From Dactylis glomerata (taxonomy: Eukaryota; Streptophyta; Magnoliopsida; Poales; Poaceae), in contig QXEO01000211.1 in assembly GCA_007115705.1 (NCBI GenBank), positions 1,363,599 to 1,427,598 on the forward strand: a stretch of 64,000 nt of DNA. Direction: 5' to 3'. The stretch's first letter is position 1. The number at the start of each line of letters is the position of its first letter. The position numbers and the translations under genes were made by a program. Positions 19,227-30,188 of this stretch are shown here, one piece after another. The notes under the pieces are model-generated. The model saw only the letters and a list, made by a program, of their open reading frames with translations. It was not told the DNA's origin and searched no databases.

Positions 19227-22086
19227 AGAAGCAACGGGATCACTAGGAAGCATTTCTGGAATACCAGGAATCAACACTAGCTTTGGAAAGATCGCGCAAG
19301 AATAAGGCAAATGCTGCCAAGAAGATTTATCACCATAAAATGGGTTCAGGTGGCTACAAGACTTTAGTGCCAGAGTGGGATAAAAAGGACGCTGCCTTGA
19401 TTGCTAAAGGGGTCATTCCAGCTACACACCAATTACCCCCGAGGGCAAGAAATTGGTTTTTGGATCATGGCGGATACATTGACAAACAAACAGGGGAGTT
19501 AGTTGCACCTCCTGCTATTGTTACTCCCAAGAATGAACTTGTGAAAGCACTCAAAGAGGTTGAAGAGGGCAAGTTCATTCCTGACAGAGAGAGGGACATG
19601 TTGACAAAGGCCCTCGGGAATGCTGAACACACTGGGTGAACACGAGGACTGGGACCTAATTATCCATGGAGCATCGGGTTTGCCGAGGATGTGGAGTCTT
19701 ATAGAAAAAGGGAGAGAGGAAGGAAGCAGAAGGAGGAGGAGGAGAAAGAGCAGATAAAGAAGTTGAAATAAAAGTATGATGGAATGTTCATGTCCATGCA
19801 GAAGCAGATTCAAGAACTGCGCCAAACTCAAGCTAGGCCAAGTCATCAACTGCAGCTGGAAGATCCTGCATTTGACAGTAACGACGGCCCATCGACGAAG
19901 AGAAGCAGTGTGGCTTCCACGGGGCTTGGGGCTGATGAGGCACCGATGCATCGCTACCCCGTGGATGAAATCAAGGGCAAGACACATTGTGAGCTCTATC
20001 AGTCGATGAAGAACATCTCCATGAAGGTGGCTATTGGCTATGCTTTACCTATTCAACCTGGAGTTACTTGGCATTCCCGTCAGATTCCAGATGGCTATGC
20101 TCATGTCAGGGTGGATGAAGTTCTATGCGGATATGAGTCACTAGAGCTTGACATTGCAGGACCTGAAGATGAGGCGACACTCGGAGAAATGTTGAATGGT
20201 GTCATTCTATGGAAGAAGAAAGACATCAAGTTTCCAGGCTTGGTGCCACCGCCACCGCCACCGAGTCATCGCAGGTCACCATCACCTCCGAGTCCACCCC
20301 GTGACTACGACGACCACCATAACACGAGTCCATCTCGATCTCCACCGTCGGGTCAGCCATCGTCGCCACCGCTTGCGCCCACTAAGCCATCGTCACCACC
20401 GCTTGCACCCACTAAGCCATCGGCGCCACCGCTAGCGCCCACTGAGCTTTAGGGCCAAAAGTGGAAGAAGCGTACCACCACCCCAGGTACAGAATCATCA
20501 GGAACCCGAGAGGAGCACCTCCCAAAAAACACACTTCGGAGACCATCTATTGGGCTAAGAGCATGATCAATCAGCCACCCCAATATGTATTGAATGCAAA
20601 AGATGACTATACACGCACACTCAGGAAGCAATATGAGAAAAGAGATGTTCCCCAGCTCGGACAGCAGGAAAAACAATCGATCCCCCCTCCAGGTATATTC
20701 AGAAGTTCCCCAGGGGTTAGACATGGACGAAGCCATGAGACTAGCGGCCCAAATGAATATCACTATGGCTGAATTGCTAGGTGGTGCATAATTACCCAAG
20801 GCTCCTTTAGCATGACAATATGTCTATGGGCAGCCGTTGGTCGATGCCGAGAAGTTACGTGAAATGCCAACAATGATGCAGAGATTCCATGACTGGTACA
20901 TGAAGACATCAGAGCGTGGTGAGCAAACAATGCTCGTGACAAAAGTTGGATCAGAGTATTACTTCCGTGAAGATGAGATCCATATTGAATTTTCAGAATT
21001 CATTCAGTTCATGAATCTAGACGCCCTCGACAAATCTCTCATGAGTTGCTATTTTCTGTAAGTTGATCAATTCTTTGTTTCTAAGTTGTTCAATTCTTTT
21101 AGTTCATTAATCTATAATAATCATTATTATATCACTATGTATTCTGTTTTGTAGAATGAAGATGCTAGAATGTACAAGGACAACCACAATCAATGTTGGA
21201 TTCATTGATCCAGATAAAGTTCATACACATACGCTATAAACGAAACCTAAGGAAACAGCACGTAACATTCTAAAGTTTTTAAAGGAGCAACATTTCTGTA
21301 ATAGCATACTGTTTCCTTACAACTTCGGGTGAGAATCTTACTCTCGATATTAAGTGCAATTGATAAGTTACTAACATATATATAAACATACGCAGGTTTC
21401 ATTGGATTCTGTTTAATACTAAAGTTGACAATGAAAGAGTTGAAGTACTCGACCCATTAAGGAGAGAAATGGAAGAGTTCCACGACATGCAGAATATGCT
21501 CCAAGAGTAATTTTCAATCATTTTAGCACTATATCGGCCTCTTTCGTTGAAAAGCTAAGATATCATTTAATTCATAACTCATTGATTTATTTGTATTTCC
21601 CGGGCAGTGTTTGTGAACGGTTCAAAGGGGTGGTAACGGGACCATGGTGTGATCGGCTGATGTTTACTAGAGTCGACATAAGTAGTACGAGCTAGTTCCG
21701 CACATCTGTTTACTTCTAGTTTTAATACAATTATGATGCTTGATTATTATTTTGATTGAGTTCTATTCTTGTAAAGTGTGCGCAGCAGCCACAGGGGACC
21801 AACTATTGTGGATACTATGTTTGCGAGTTCATTCGCGGATTTACCACTGAGTGCAGGACATTAGTTGTGAGCAATTTATCAATTGTGTTGAGTTTCATTC
21901 ATTTTTTTAATGATAATTAATAAATTTATATTGATCTCTCTTTTATTGTAGAATGATCACATGTGGGAGAAGCTCCTACCACATCAACGTCTACTAGCAA
22001 TTCAAGAGGAATTGGCGGGATTTTTGTTGAAAGAGGTCATAGATGAAAAACATGGAAGATTTCATGTAAATAGGTGGAATTCCTAG
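19203..22086 (+). pseudogene. CACTA second gene: TNP-like N-terminus with Ulp1-type cysteine protease domain
   Basis: This is the accessory gene typical of grass CACTA elements. The first part has KKIYHHKMGSGGYKT and ARNWFLDHGG, then a Lys/Glu-rich coiled-coil stretch and a proline-rich region. Stops lie at 19637 and about 19769, with further breaks near 20450-20640. The C-terminal part is split by introns with canonical borders: 21058-21154, 21329-21395, 21507-21607, about 21682-21785 and 21867-21951. Its exons carry the Ulp1/C48 catalytic set: His in FHWILF, Asp in VLDPL, and Gln and Cys in the exon with GTNYCGYYVCEF. A stop at about 21238 interrupts exon 2. The gene ends at TAG 22084-22086. 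The domain resembles SUMO-protease folds; its role in transposition is not established. Confidence 0.85.
20357..20446 (+). repeat. Three tandem 30-bp repeats (proline-rich)
   Basis: Three consecutive 30-base units encode a PSSPPLAPTK-like decapeptide in the second CACTA gene. Units 1 and 2 differ at two positions and unit 3 at about five, so the expansion is not fresh. Slippage in a proline-rich linker is the simple explanation. Confidence 0.9.
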
Positions 22087-22391
22087 ATAATTACAATGAT
22101 CTTCATGTAATAGAGGTCATAGCCTCTGTGTTATCGAATAGACGGATGTAGTCTCGATAATTGTGATGTCCATGTGACTAACACAATTATATATATTTGT
22201 TCGCTCGTAAGACAAAGTATGTTATATATGCATGCATGAATATTTGTACAAGTATAATTGTAGTACCGTATGATGGATTTAGTCTCGATAATTGTGATGT
22301 CCACGTGGCCTCTTATTACAGTATGTATACCGTAAAATATATGAAAACTTCTTTAAAATAAAGAAAAACGAATGAATAATACAAAACACCT

Positions 22392-22603
22392 AGGACTCTT
22401 TAGTCCCGGTCGGTGTTACGAACCGGGACTAAAGGTCCCTGCCTAGGCACGCTGGGGAGAGGCCACGTGGTACCTCTTTAGCACTGGTTCGTAAGGCAAC
22501 CGGTGCTAAAGGTGACTTTTAGCACCAGATAATTAGCACCGGTTGCGCAACCGGTGCTAAAAATCCTTACGGACCGGTGCTAAAGGCCATGTTTCCACTA
22601 GTG
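22392..22603 (+). repeat. CACTA right subterminal array and terminal inverted repeat
   Basis: It holds copies of AGTCCCGGT, ACCGGGACTAAAGG, AGCACCGGTTG and ACCGGTGCTAAAGG in both orientations, ending TTTCCACTAGTG. TTC follows at 22604-22606, matching the left duplication. Confidence 0.88.
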
Positions 22604-22606
22604 TTC

Positions 22607-22876
22607 TTTCATCTAAAAAATTCGGACATTATTTCCTAGGCTTTCTTCCAAAAAGTTTATGCTTATGACATGGTAGGAAAGCGAACCAATTAAATAATCT
22701 ATCGGTTTTGCTAGATCTTAGTAGACTGAGAACCAACTTAGTCCTCAGTAGAGTTCTAAACCATTAGATTAATATTGTGATTCATGTAATTGAATTGCAA
22801 ATTGGATTCCATCTGAGATTTTTTTCATTTAAAAGTTGGGTTGAAACTGATTTTATAGTTGCAAGTAAGTTGCAAC
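22607..22876. other. Unassigned AT-rich spacer
   Basis: This is the sequence between the CACTA right end and the LINE tail. I see no ORF, terminal repeat or known motif. It may be old transposon debris or original intergenic DNA. Confidence 0.4.
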
Positions 22877-25201
22877 TTTTTTTTTTGAGAAAAACATAGG
22901 CTGATATTTATTAAAAGCCGGCATCCTATGCCAATAAGTCTGATACAGAGTCTGGTACTGAACCTAACCAAACCGAATTACATTTATTCAAGCAGCCCTC
23001 CTTTGCTAACACGTGAGCTACTGCATTGCTCGACTGACGCACATGACTGATCAAAAAATCTTCAAAGTCACCAAGCAGTGCCTTGATTTCTTCAACCAGG
23101 GGTCCATGGACCAATCTGCCCATCTCCTATGCCTTCAGCTTCGCCACAGCTCCAGCACAATTAGTTTCCATTGCTAGCTTGCTTACCCCCACCTCCATTG
23201 CTAGTTGGGCAGCTCGATGGCAAGCGAGAAGCTCCGCTCGCTCTGGGTCGGTCACATGCGGGAAGAAGCAGCATGCTCCCACCACAAAACCTCCCTGACA
23301 GTTATGCACGATCACCCAGCCTCCACTGTGTCCCTCCGCCGCAAACAGGGCACCATCTGCATTTACCTTGAGCCATCCGTCCTCGGGCGGTAGCCAGTTC
23401 TCCTTCTCCCTCGGTTGGTGGCCTATAGCTACAGGTTGCAGAGTCTGCCACTCCTCTGACAAGGAAACCACTATGTTAGCAATTTTCTCAGGATTCTCAA
23501 TCATCACCTCATCTCGAGCATTATTTCTACTCAGCCACATGTGATAAATGGCCGTCATTGCCACGACCAATTCCTCTGCTGGTAAGGCACCGAACCAATC
23601 TAGAAGCTAGTTTTGAAGCTCGTTGTGTGATTGCATATCCCCTAGTGGTGACAACAAACGTAGGCCTGTCTTGAAATGCAACAGATCCCAGACTTGGACC
23701 GAGTGTGGGCAGTACCAGAATCGGTGAACAAGCGTTTCTTCCCGATTACAAGCAATACACCGTACTCCTTCCTTTATCCGTCTTCTCCTGAGCTCCTCGC
23801 CCACCGCCAAGCCGTTCTTTGCCAACCTCCAACAATGCACCTTGATTTTATTTGCTACATCAGCCTCCCAAATCGATAAATAGCCCTGATGTTCAGTGGC
23901 AATCCTGGATGAACTGGCTCTCCCCGCTGCCTCTCTCTGAAGCTGTTGTTTGAGGTGGCATGCCGAACAAACACTGAATAATCCATTCTTGGTGTAATTC
24001 CACACCATATAATCAACTGATCCAGCCCTACCAACAGGAATTTTTAGGATGTCATTCACATCTGCCTCAAAAAAATAGTCATTTAGCTTGTCTACATTCT
24101 AGCCATCCCCATCTGGCAACACAAGTTTGCTTACCAGGCTCACTTCTTTACCAGGTTTGATACCCATTGGTCTCATGTGATAAGACCTCGGTATCCAGTT
24201 ATTTTCCCACATGTTGATCTTTTTTCCATCTCCTATCCTCCATACTAATCCTTCCTAGAGAAGATCTCTGCCATGCAACACACTCCGCCAAGTATAAGAG
24301 GATTTCTTTGGACACTTCCCATTCAGTAAATCTCCATTGTCAGCATAGCGCGCCATCAGAACCTGAGCACACAAAGACTCAGGGTTTGTGATCATCTGCC
24401 AAGCCTGCTTGGCTACCAATGCTTGGTTGAAATCCACATAATCATGGAACCCCATTCATCCACTCCTCTTTGAGCTGCACATACGTTTCCAACTTACCCA
24501 ATGCACCTTTCTCTTATTTGCAGCATCTCCCCACCAAAATCTGGAAGCCACTGCCAAGAGTTTGCCACACTGGCCTTTAGTCAATTGGAAACAGCCCATC
24601 GAATAAGTTGAAACTTCCTGTAGAATGGATTTGACAAGAATTTCTTTCCCTACCTTGGAAAGCCCTTGACCCTTCCAACCAGCAACTTTCCCTTTTGACC
24701 GATTAGTGAGGTGCTTGAAGGCACCATTTTTGGAACAGCCCACTACAGTAGGCAGACCAAGATAATGCTCAGACAGATCCTTGCATTGAATCCCAATTTC
24801 CTCCTTCAACCCCACTCGTGCAGCCTCCCCACACCCTTTGCCAAAAAATATTGAAGATTTGTTCAGATTGACTCTCCGGCCCGAGCTCACCTCATACTGC
24901 TGCAGCACCCTCTTCAAAGCAGCCAAATTCCCAGGACTGGCTTCAATAAAAACAATACTATCATCTGGAAATAGTAGGTGAGTGATTGTCGGACCCTGTC
25001 TCCCGAAATTGACTCCTGAGATATCCTTCTCCAACTGAGCTTGGCGAAGTAACACTGAGAAACCCTCAACGCAAAAATGGAATAGATATGGTGACAAGGG
25101 GTCCCCTTGATGCAGGCCCCTCGAGGGTAACAAGGAGTCTGAAATACAGCCGGTAAGCTTAACCGAGAATCGAACTGACCGTACACACCTCATCACCATC
25201 G
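22877..25201 (-). mobile_element. LINE (non-LTR retrotransposon), 3' part, interrupted by E2
   Basis: On the minus strand the element ends in a short poly(A) (ten T on the plus strand, 22877-22886) preceded by an AATAAA-like word. Upstream lies the C-terminal half of a LINE ORF2. The 5' boundary in this window is the LTR of E2 at 25202, so the LINE is cut by insertion. Any remaining 5' part would lie beyond the E2 3' LTR, outside the window. Confidence 0.9.
22926..25201 (-). pseudogene. LINE ORF2: RT, zinc-ribbon and RNase H
   Basis: This is the target-primed reverse transcriptase polyprotein, C-terminal part. The RT shows GLHQGDPLSPYLFHFCVEG (about 25075-25135) and the catalytic box as LLFPDDSIVF (about 24960). 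The zf-RVT region has the Cys/His set CIACNREETLVHRFWYCPHS (about 23690-23760). A C-terminal RNase H-like domain has WLKVNADGALFA (about 23340) and ERAELLACHRAAQLA (about 23215). Breaks are a frameshift near 24456 and in-frame stops near 24255, 24102, 23607 and 23124, so it is inactive. The usual FADD box has become FPDD. Confidence 0.88.
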
Positions 25202-26003
25202 TGTAACATCCCAAGATTTTATCAAATTTTGGGGAAATTTTTTTGTTTTTGTTTTGCTTGTGTTGATTGAAATTCACAAAGATTAAAAACTTTTTAGTTA
25301 ATTCAAAGCTTCATTAGAAAAACTATTTCAAACTCTCTATTATTTTTTGAAGAATTTCTTTGAGAAAACCAAGTGTCAAAATAATATTTTATTTCTTTAT
25401 TTCAAACCTATGCAAACTTGCTTACAAAGGAATGAGTCACAAATGTGTTTATAAAGTTGCATTTCTAAAACTATGTTGAAAATGGATTTCAAAATGTTAT
25501 TTTATAAAATATTACTCTCTTGTTTTAAAAGGATTATTTTTCAAACCCTAATTCAATTTTATGTTATGCAAGCAAACCCTCCTTGCTAACCAAAGAAGTT
25601 TTATTCAAAATCCTATTTTGTTTAGAAAACTTGTTAATTACTGGTTTGAAACATTGTGTTGAATATTAGAGTAATTTAGAAACGTGTTTGAATTGTTATG
25701 AAGCATTTTTGCAAATTATATGAAAGAAATAGGAAAAACAGAAAAAGAAAAATGAAAAAAAATAAAGAAAAGGAAAAAGGTCTACGGGGAAACCATTCGG
25801 CCTAGCCGCCAAAGCAGCCCATGGCCCAGCAAAGCCCCCGCCCGAATGTTTCCCAGCCGATGCTCCCAGTCACTGACACACTGGCCCCATGCGTCAGTCG
25901 CCATCAACCTCCGTCCAGGAGACCTAGAGGAGCCCGATGCACCTCCACCATCCATCGCTGATTCCGAGCCAAACCCTAACCCCCTTCCCACGCCACTACC
26001 CTC

Positions 26004-26010
26004 TATAAAA
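26004..26010 (+). promoter_or_regulatory. TATA box in the E2 LTR
   Basis: TATAAAA sits in a CT- and CC-rich context (CCCTCTATAAAACCCCC), a typical plant core promoter. Transcription would begin near 26035. The promoter is now separated from the element body by the 31.8-kb E3 insertion. Confidence 0.7.
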
Positions 26011-27008
26011 CCCCCATGAACTCCTCCATCAGCCCCCTTTTCCTTCTCCTCGCGAAGCATCACCAGATCGACGGAATTTGTTGCCAAACCTCCGCAGGTC
26101 TGCAAGCTCCCTCGGTCGATTCCGGCGCCATCGGTGAACACCGCCTGTAACGTCCCCGAATTTATCACAAATTCGAAGTGCCCGTTATGTAATCCATCAC
26201 AATCCCAGAATCATTGTTGTGATTTACATAACGTAGTTGATATCACAGTTCCATAGACATTACAGTACGATGGTTCAAATACGATGGTCATAGAGACCAA
26301 GTTCATATTACAACACAATATAGCAGCGGAAAGAACGTCTTCGGGTCCATGCCTTCACCCTACAGGCAATGGCAACTCAGGAGATGATCTTAGTTCTGGT
26401 ACTCTTCCTCGTAACCTTCCTCCGAATACTCCTCCCCATAGTCTGGCCAAGTTGATAGCCAGGGACACAGCCGTGAGTACATTGGATGCACTCGCAAACC
26501 ATCTTACAAATGAAATGGTGAAGTAGATATGCAAGGGTGATATGGTGGACTAAGCACTAAGTTTATTTGCAAAAGCTAGTTTTATTTCCCAAGAATATTT
26601 ATTGGTAGAAAAGAAGTTTAGTTCTCTATGTTTAATCTAAGGGAACTTCAAGTGTGTCAAGATCACGGTCAAGTCAGGTCATGTCATTCACCAAGTTCAC
26701 ATGAGTTATTATCATTTTTGACAAAAGTCAAGTACAGTTTGCCAACTGTCCATAACCGAGGACGCGGCTATTCGAATAGTTTGAAAACCTCTGCAGAGGG
26801 GTACACTTTACCCACAAGATTCGATACATCTGCCGGGAGAAATCCACGGTTCGTCATACACAAAGTATGCGGGGTTCAGATAATCAAACAAACTCTTTCA
26901 CTTGCTCACCCTAGTACAGGATCCTTCCCTAGAGCCCGGGTACGGAAACCCTGTTCCGGCGCCTCTAGTTTTGCCCGCTCTGGAGTGCCGGATTAGTGGA
27001 GTCCACTT

Positions 27009-27925
27009 TGTCGATGGATTTCGTGTCGCAAGAACACGGGGTACCACGCGACGGACCCAAGGATTCGAACGCAGGGGGCTGAACGTGTGAGATCTTGGAT
27101 CGCAACGAAACACGGTGACGGAAGCCTCGATTGTCGGACGCGCAACGCACTGCAGAGAGGGAGACCGAGCTTTACCCAGGTTCAGGGCCCTCGTGGTGAG
27201 GTAAAACCCCTACTTCCTGCCTTCTTGTATTGCAACGCGACACCTCGCGAGGAGTACAAGGCCTTGGTTACAAAGCTCTAGTTCGCCAGAGGTTGAAGAA
27301 CCTGCGTGCCCAACTAGCAGCTTGAAGAAGATGAAGATTCGATTAGACCCCCCTTCTAAGGGGTGGCCTCTCCCTCCTTTTATAGCGCCAAGGTCCTCCT
27401 TCCCCTTATCTTCTTGGGGAAGGGGTTGCCACACACGGCCAAGGAGGGAGGACAGCTGTAGACTATGTTCTTCTGTAGACTTGGTCTTCATAGGGTAGCG
27501 GCGCCGGTCCACGGGAGTGGGTGGAGGAGGCTGACGTCCTCCTCTAGCGCCCTGCACCGTCCATGCTATATTTAGGGGGGTGGCCAACTGCCACTGTGCC
27601 GCTTTGGGCAGGCACAGAGAAAGTTGGTCTCCTCCCTGTCGGGGGTAGCGTGGGCGGTACGCGGTCTTCTGCCCGCTAGCTTCTTGCTCTGCACGCCAAT
27701 CATGCTGAGCTGGCGTAGGCGTGCGTCCTCTCCTCACCAGCAAGGGCTCGTGAGGAGGTCTTCTGGTCCTTAGCCATTTCTGTCGTCGTTCTCCTCACGA
27801 GGCGCCTCCTCGTGAGGGTCTTCTCCGTGACTTGGGTTGCTGATTGTCCCCTGGGCTGAAGATGGGCTGATGACGGGGCCCAGGAGCAGGTGGACCGGGA
27901 TACCCCGGTATCCAGAACACCGACA
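27009..27925 (-). repeat. E4 3' LTR (917 bp)
   Basis: It starts at the right end, TGTCGGTGTTCTGG on the minus strand, and finishes CATCGACA at 27009. It has a TATAAAAGG core promoter on the minus strand at 27377-27385. It pairs with 36094-37011. Confidence 0.93.
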
Positions 27926-27945
27926 GTAGCCCCCGGGAGCCCGGC
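27926..27945 (-). promoter_or_regulatory. E4 polypurine tract
   Basis: On the minus strand, GGGCTCCCGGGGGCTAC lies directly upstream of the 3' LTR. This is the expected plus-strand DNA primer; the CGGGGGCTAC end is common in grass Tat elements. Confidence 0.75.
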
Positions 27946-28063
27946 CCATGAACGCACCCTCTTGAGGAAGCGAAGGGTCGGGGGCCCCCGAAGCTGCTGG
28001 GCCCTCCAACGGCACGCGTCAACCGCGCGGTCAGAGGGCCATGTGAAGAAGCAGAGCCTCCAG

Positions 28064-28231
28064 ACACGTGGCGCGGCCGCAGCTGGTGAGACGAAACGGC
28101 GGGCGACGCTACGGTCTCCGAGGCGTCAGCCCGTCACAATGATGCGTCGCTTGACTGCAGAGCACCACGCCAACGCTTTGATTCCCGCGCAAGGATTTGA
28201 CGCATCGACGCCGGACGCCTCCCTTAAATAG
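28064..28231 (+). promoter_or_regulatory. Predicted promoter of the antisense gene
   Basis: A TTAAATAG TATA-like box lies at 28224-28231, 71 bases before the ATG, followed by a pyrimidine patch (CACCTCCTTCCTCC). A G-box/ABRE-like word ACACGTGGC lies at 28064-28072. The spacing fits a grass core promoter with a start site near 28255 and a leader of about 50 bases. It directs transcription opposite to E4. Confidence 0.55.
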
Positions 28232-28301
28232 ATCCTCCTCGAGACCTCCGGCACTTCACCTCCTTCCTCCAGTGCCACTTCTGCTTCCTTGCCCCAAGCT
28301 C

Positions 28302-29066
28302 ATGGATCCCTCCAACTCCTCCGCCGCCGTGGGATCGAGCTCCGGGGCGAAGCGCCGCGGACGTCCCCTGGGCAGCGGGAAGAAGGCGAAGGTCCTGGCC
28401 CAGTGGACGCCCGGCGCCAGCGGCCCCCTCCGCATCGGCGCGCCGCGGCAGGGCGAGGCGAGCCATGCCGCCACGGGGACCTCCGGCGCCCTGACCCTCA
28501 GGGGTCCTGCGCATGGAGGCGCCCTGAACTTGCCGTCGCCGCTGGCGGCGGCGCCTGCTCCCCGCGCCTCGGGGAGCATCGATCGGGCCCTCCGGGAGGT
28601 AGAGGCCGCCCTGGGCCCCCCTCCCCCTGCTGCAGATCTTCCAGCCCCGCCGGTGAATGGAGTGGTTGCCACTCCGCGCCACCTGGCGGCGGCGCTTCTG
28701 GGACCCCTCATCGCCCCGGGGTCCCGCTTCCTGGAGCTCCTCGTCGTCGTCGACGCCCCGGGCTTCAACTCCCTCCGGCTGCCCGACGCCATCCGGAGGG
28801 CGGTTCACGCCCATGGCCCGGCCGCCGGGGAGATCGCCCTGGGCGAGCAAAGCAGGCCAGACCTCTTCTGGCCTGTGGACATCCTCTTCGGGGCGAACGG
28901 CAACGTCGTCCTCTCCGGCCGCTGGAGGCCCTTCGCCCTCGGCTGTCGCCTCCGCGTCGGCGACCGCCTCGTCTTCCGCTTCAAGCTGGGGACCCTGGAG
29001 GCTACGGTGCGGATCTTCACCGCCGACGGCGTCCGCCGCACCTACCCCCAGCTCGCAGCGCAGTGA
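28302..29066 (+). CDS. Antisense E4 gene: AT-hook and B3-like DNA-binding protein
   Basis: 254 codons from the first ATG; the open frame extends upstream without another ATG. Residues 17-22 read KRRGRP, an AT-hook core, followed by GSGKKAK. Residues about 143-243 match the B3 DNA-binding fold: FLELLVVVDAPGFNSLRLP opens it, then W190, a second W at 208 with F211 (GRWRPF), LRVGDRLVF (217-225) and ATVRIF (234-239). Between them lies an Ala/Pro-rich linker. Almost every third codon position in this frame is G or C, as in many intronless grass genes, which marks this frame as the real one among several open frames. It lies antisense between the pol stop and 3' LTR of E4. The expected role is nuclear DNA binding, possibly on the element's own LTR or on chromatin. 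Extra ORFs, some antisense, are known in the Tat lineage; the B3 call is my own reading. Confidence 0.72.
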   Translation: MDPSNSSAAVGSSSGAKRRGRPLGSGKKAKVLAQWTPGASGPLRIGAPRQGEASHAATGTSGALTLRGPAHGGALNLPSPLAAAPAPRASGSIDRALREVEAALGPPPPAADLPAPPVNGVVATPRHLAAALLGPLIAPGSRFLELLVVVDAPGFNSLRLPDAIRRAVHAHGPAAGEIALGEQSRPDLFWPVDILFGANGNVVLSGRWRPFALGCRLRVGDRLVFRFKLGTLEATVRIFTADGVRRTYPQLAAQ

Positions 29067-30188
29067 AGAGGAGGTCCTGGCGCGATAGTCTTCTGGGGAG
29101 GGGAGGTAGTCTCCTCCCCTCTTTTGCCTTGTAGTCCTTGCCGGCGAGGTATGCCCCGTCGTGCTTTGCTCCTTCCCCCAATGGGGGATTTTTAATGAAA
29201 TCCACTAGTCGATCGCCTTGTCGCTCTTCATCATCCTGGTCGTTTGCTCGCTCGAGAGCCCTAGTGAGCTGTTGGCATTGATGGGAAGCCTCCCTTTGCC
29301 TCAGAGCTCGAGACGGGGTCAGCGTCGACGGCACATTGGACGATTCCTGAGACAAGAAGTTGAAGAAGGAGTTGGAAAAGAAAAGACCCCAAATCCCCGA
29401 AAATGGAAAAACAAATGAAAAAAGAAGGCGAATAAGATGCCCCTGTGACCGGTACAGGGACCTTCTCCATCGTGGAGGAGCGCGGCACTATCTGTGCCAG
29501 CAGCTAAGAGCAAATTGCCGCGCGTGGCGATTCACGGGGCCTTCCTCGGCGTTGAGGGAAGCTGGACCCTCACGGACGTGAAAACGTCGACGCTTAAGAG
29601 AGCCCAGAGACCGTCGACACCCCACAAGGATTGCTCATGAGGTGAAGGGCCTGGCGCGGACCTCTGGATCTGCGTCTCCTTCGCAAGATTGATCGGAGCG
29701 GCCTTGGTCTTCAATAATCCTGCCACGTTAGGCCTTCCTCGAGAGAGGGAATCCTCCTGCGGATGCTAGTGCATCGACGCGTCTTTGCTCCCTCATGAGG
29801 GTTGCTCACGAGGGGTAGGTCCTTAACGGGTGCCTTGGGCACACCTTGGACTATCCTCGAAGATTTTTTATTTTCCGATGTACTTCGCGAGGAACTAAGC
29901 ACCATGGGCATCCAGAGGTGATCGTTCACGGGGCCGTCGCCCCCGACCAGAGCTCGCTCCCTTCGGGTTTTTCGGGCTTGCTGTTTTCCGGGCGAAGGCC
30001 CCAGCATAGACACCGTGCCTAGCCCCCTTCCGCGTGGAGTACAACAGAAAATAAATGGACTTCATGCCATTTTGATGTCATGCCGAAGCAGAGGCGCTAC
30101 ATTGCGCGATAACTTAATATCAGTGCTTAAGAGTAGGTTGAGCTGATACAAGTGCCGTGAAAACGGTCTTTTTCTCCTCGTGAGGAAC
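29067..30188. other. E4 region between antisense gene and pol
   Basis: No supported CDS on either strand; several short open frames reflect GC content. For the plus-strand gene it supplies a 3' end: AATGAA at 29194-29199, within TTTTTAATGAAATCC, is a plausible plant near-upstream polyadenylation element about 130 bases after the stop. For E4 it is the 3' untranslated region of pol. Convergent transcripts would overlap here. Confidence 0.55.

Larger units (their letters stand above)
562..22603 (+). mobile_element. CACTA (En/Spm-type) DNA transposon, split by nested retrotransposons
   Basis: The left end reads CACTAGTGGAAA and the right end, reverse complemented, reads the same. Target duplications TTC lie at 559-561 and 22604-22606. 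Both ends carry subterminal arrays of short inverted motifs built on ACCGGTGCTAAAGG and ACCGGGACTAAAGG. The interior holds a TNPD-like transposase gene and a second gene ending in an Ulp1-like cysteine protease domain, both on the plus strand and both broken. Removing the 15.9-kb insertion at 2407-18270 leaves about 6.2 kb, short for an autonomous grass CACTA, in keeping with an internal deletion near 19200. It is probably non-autonomous now, although its ends look competent. Confidence 0.95.

Noticed and set aside
19499..19987. 162-codon minus-strand ORF over the second CACTA gene
   Set aside because: It is the antisense shadow of the coiled-coil coding region, with a Leu-rich run from reverse-read Lys/Glu codons.
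28224..28850. Minus-strand and other-frame ORFs overlapping the antisense gene (28224-28850 minus, 28289-29134 plus)
   Set aside because: High GC removes stops in all frames. Only the frame starting at 28302 has GC at third positions together with recognisable AT-hook and B3-like motifs.
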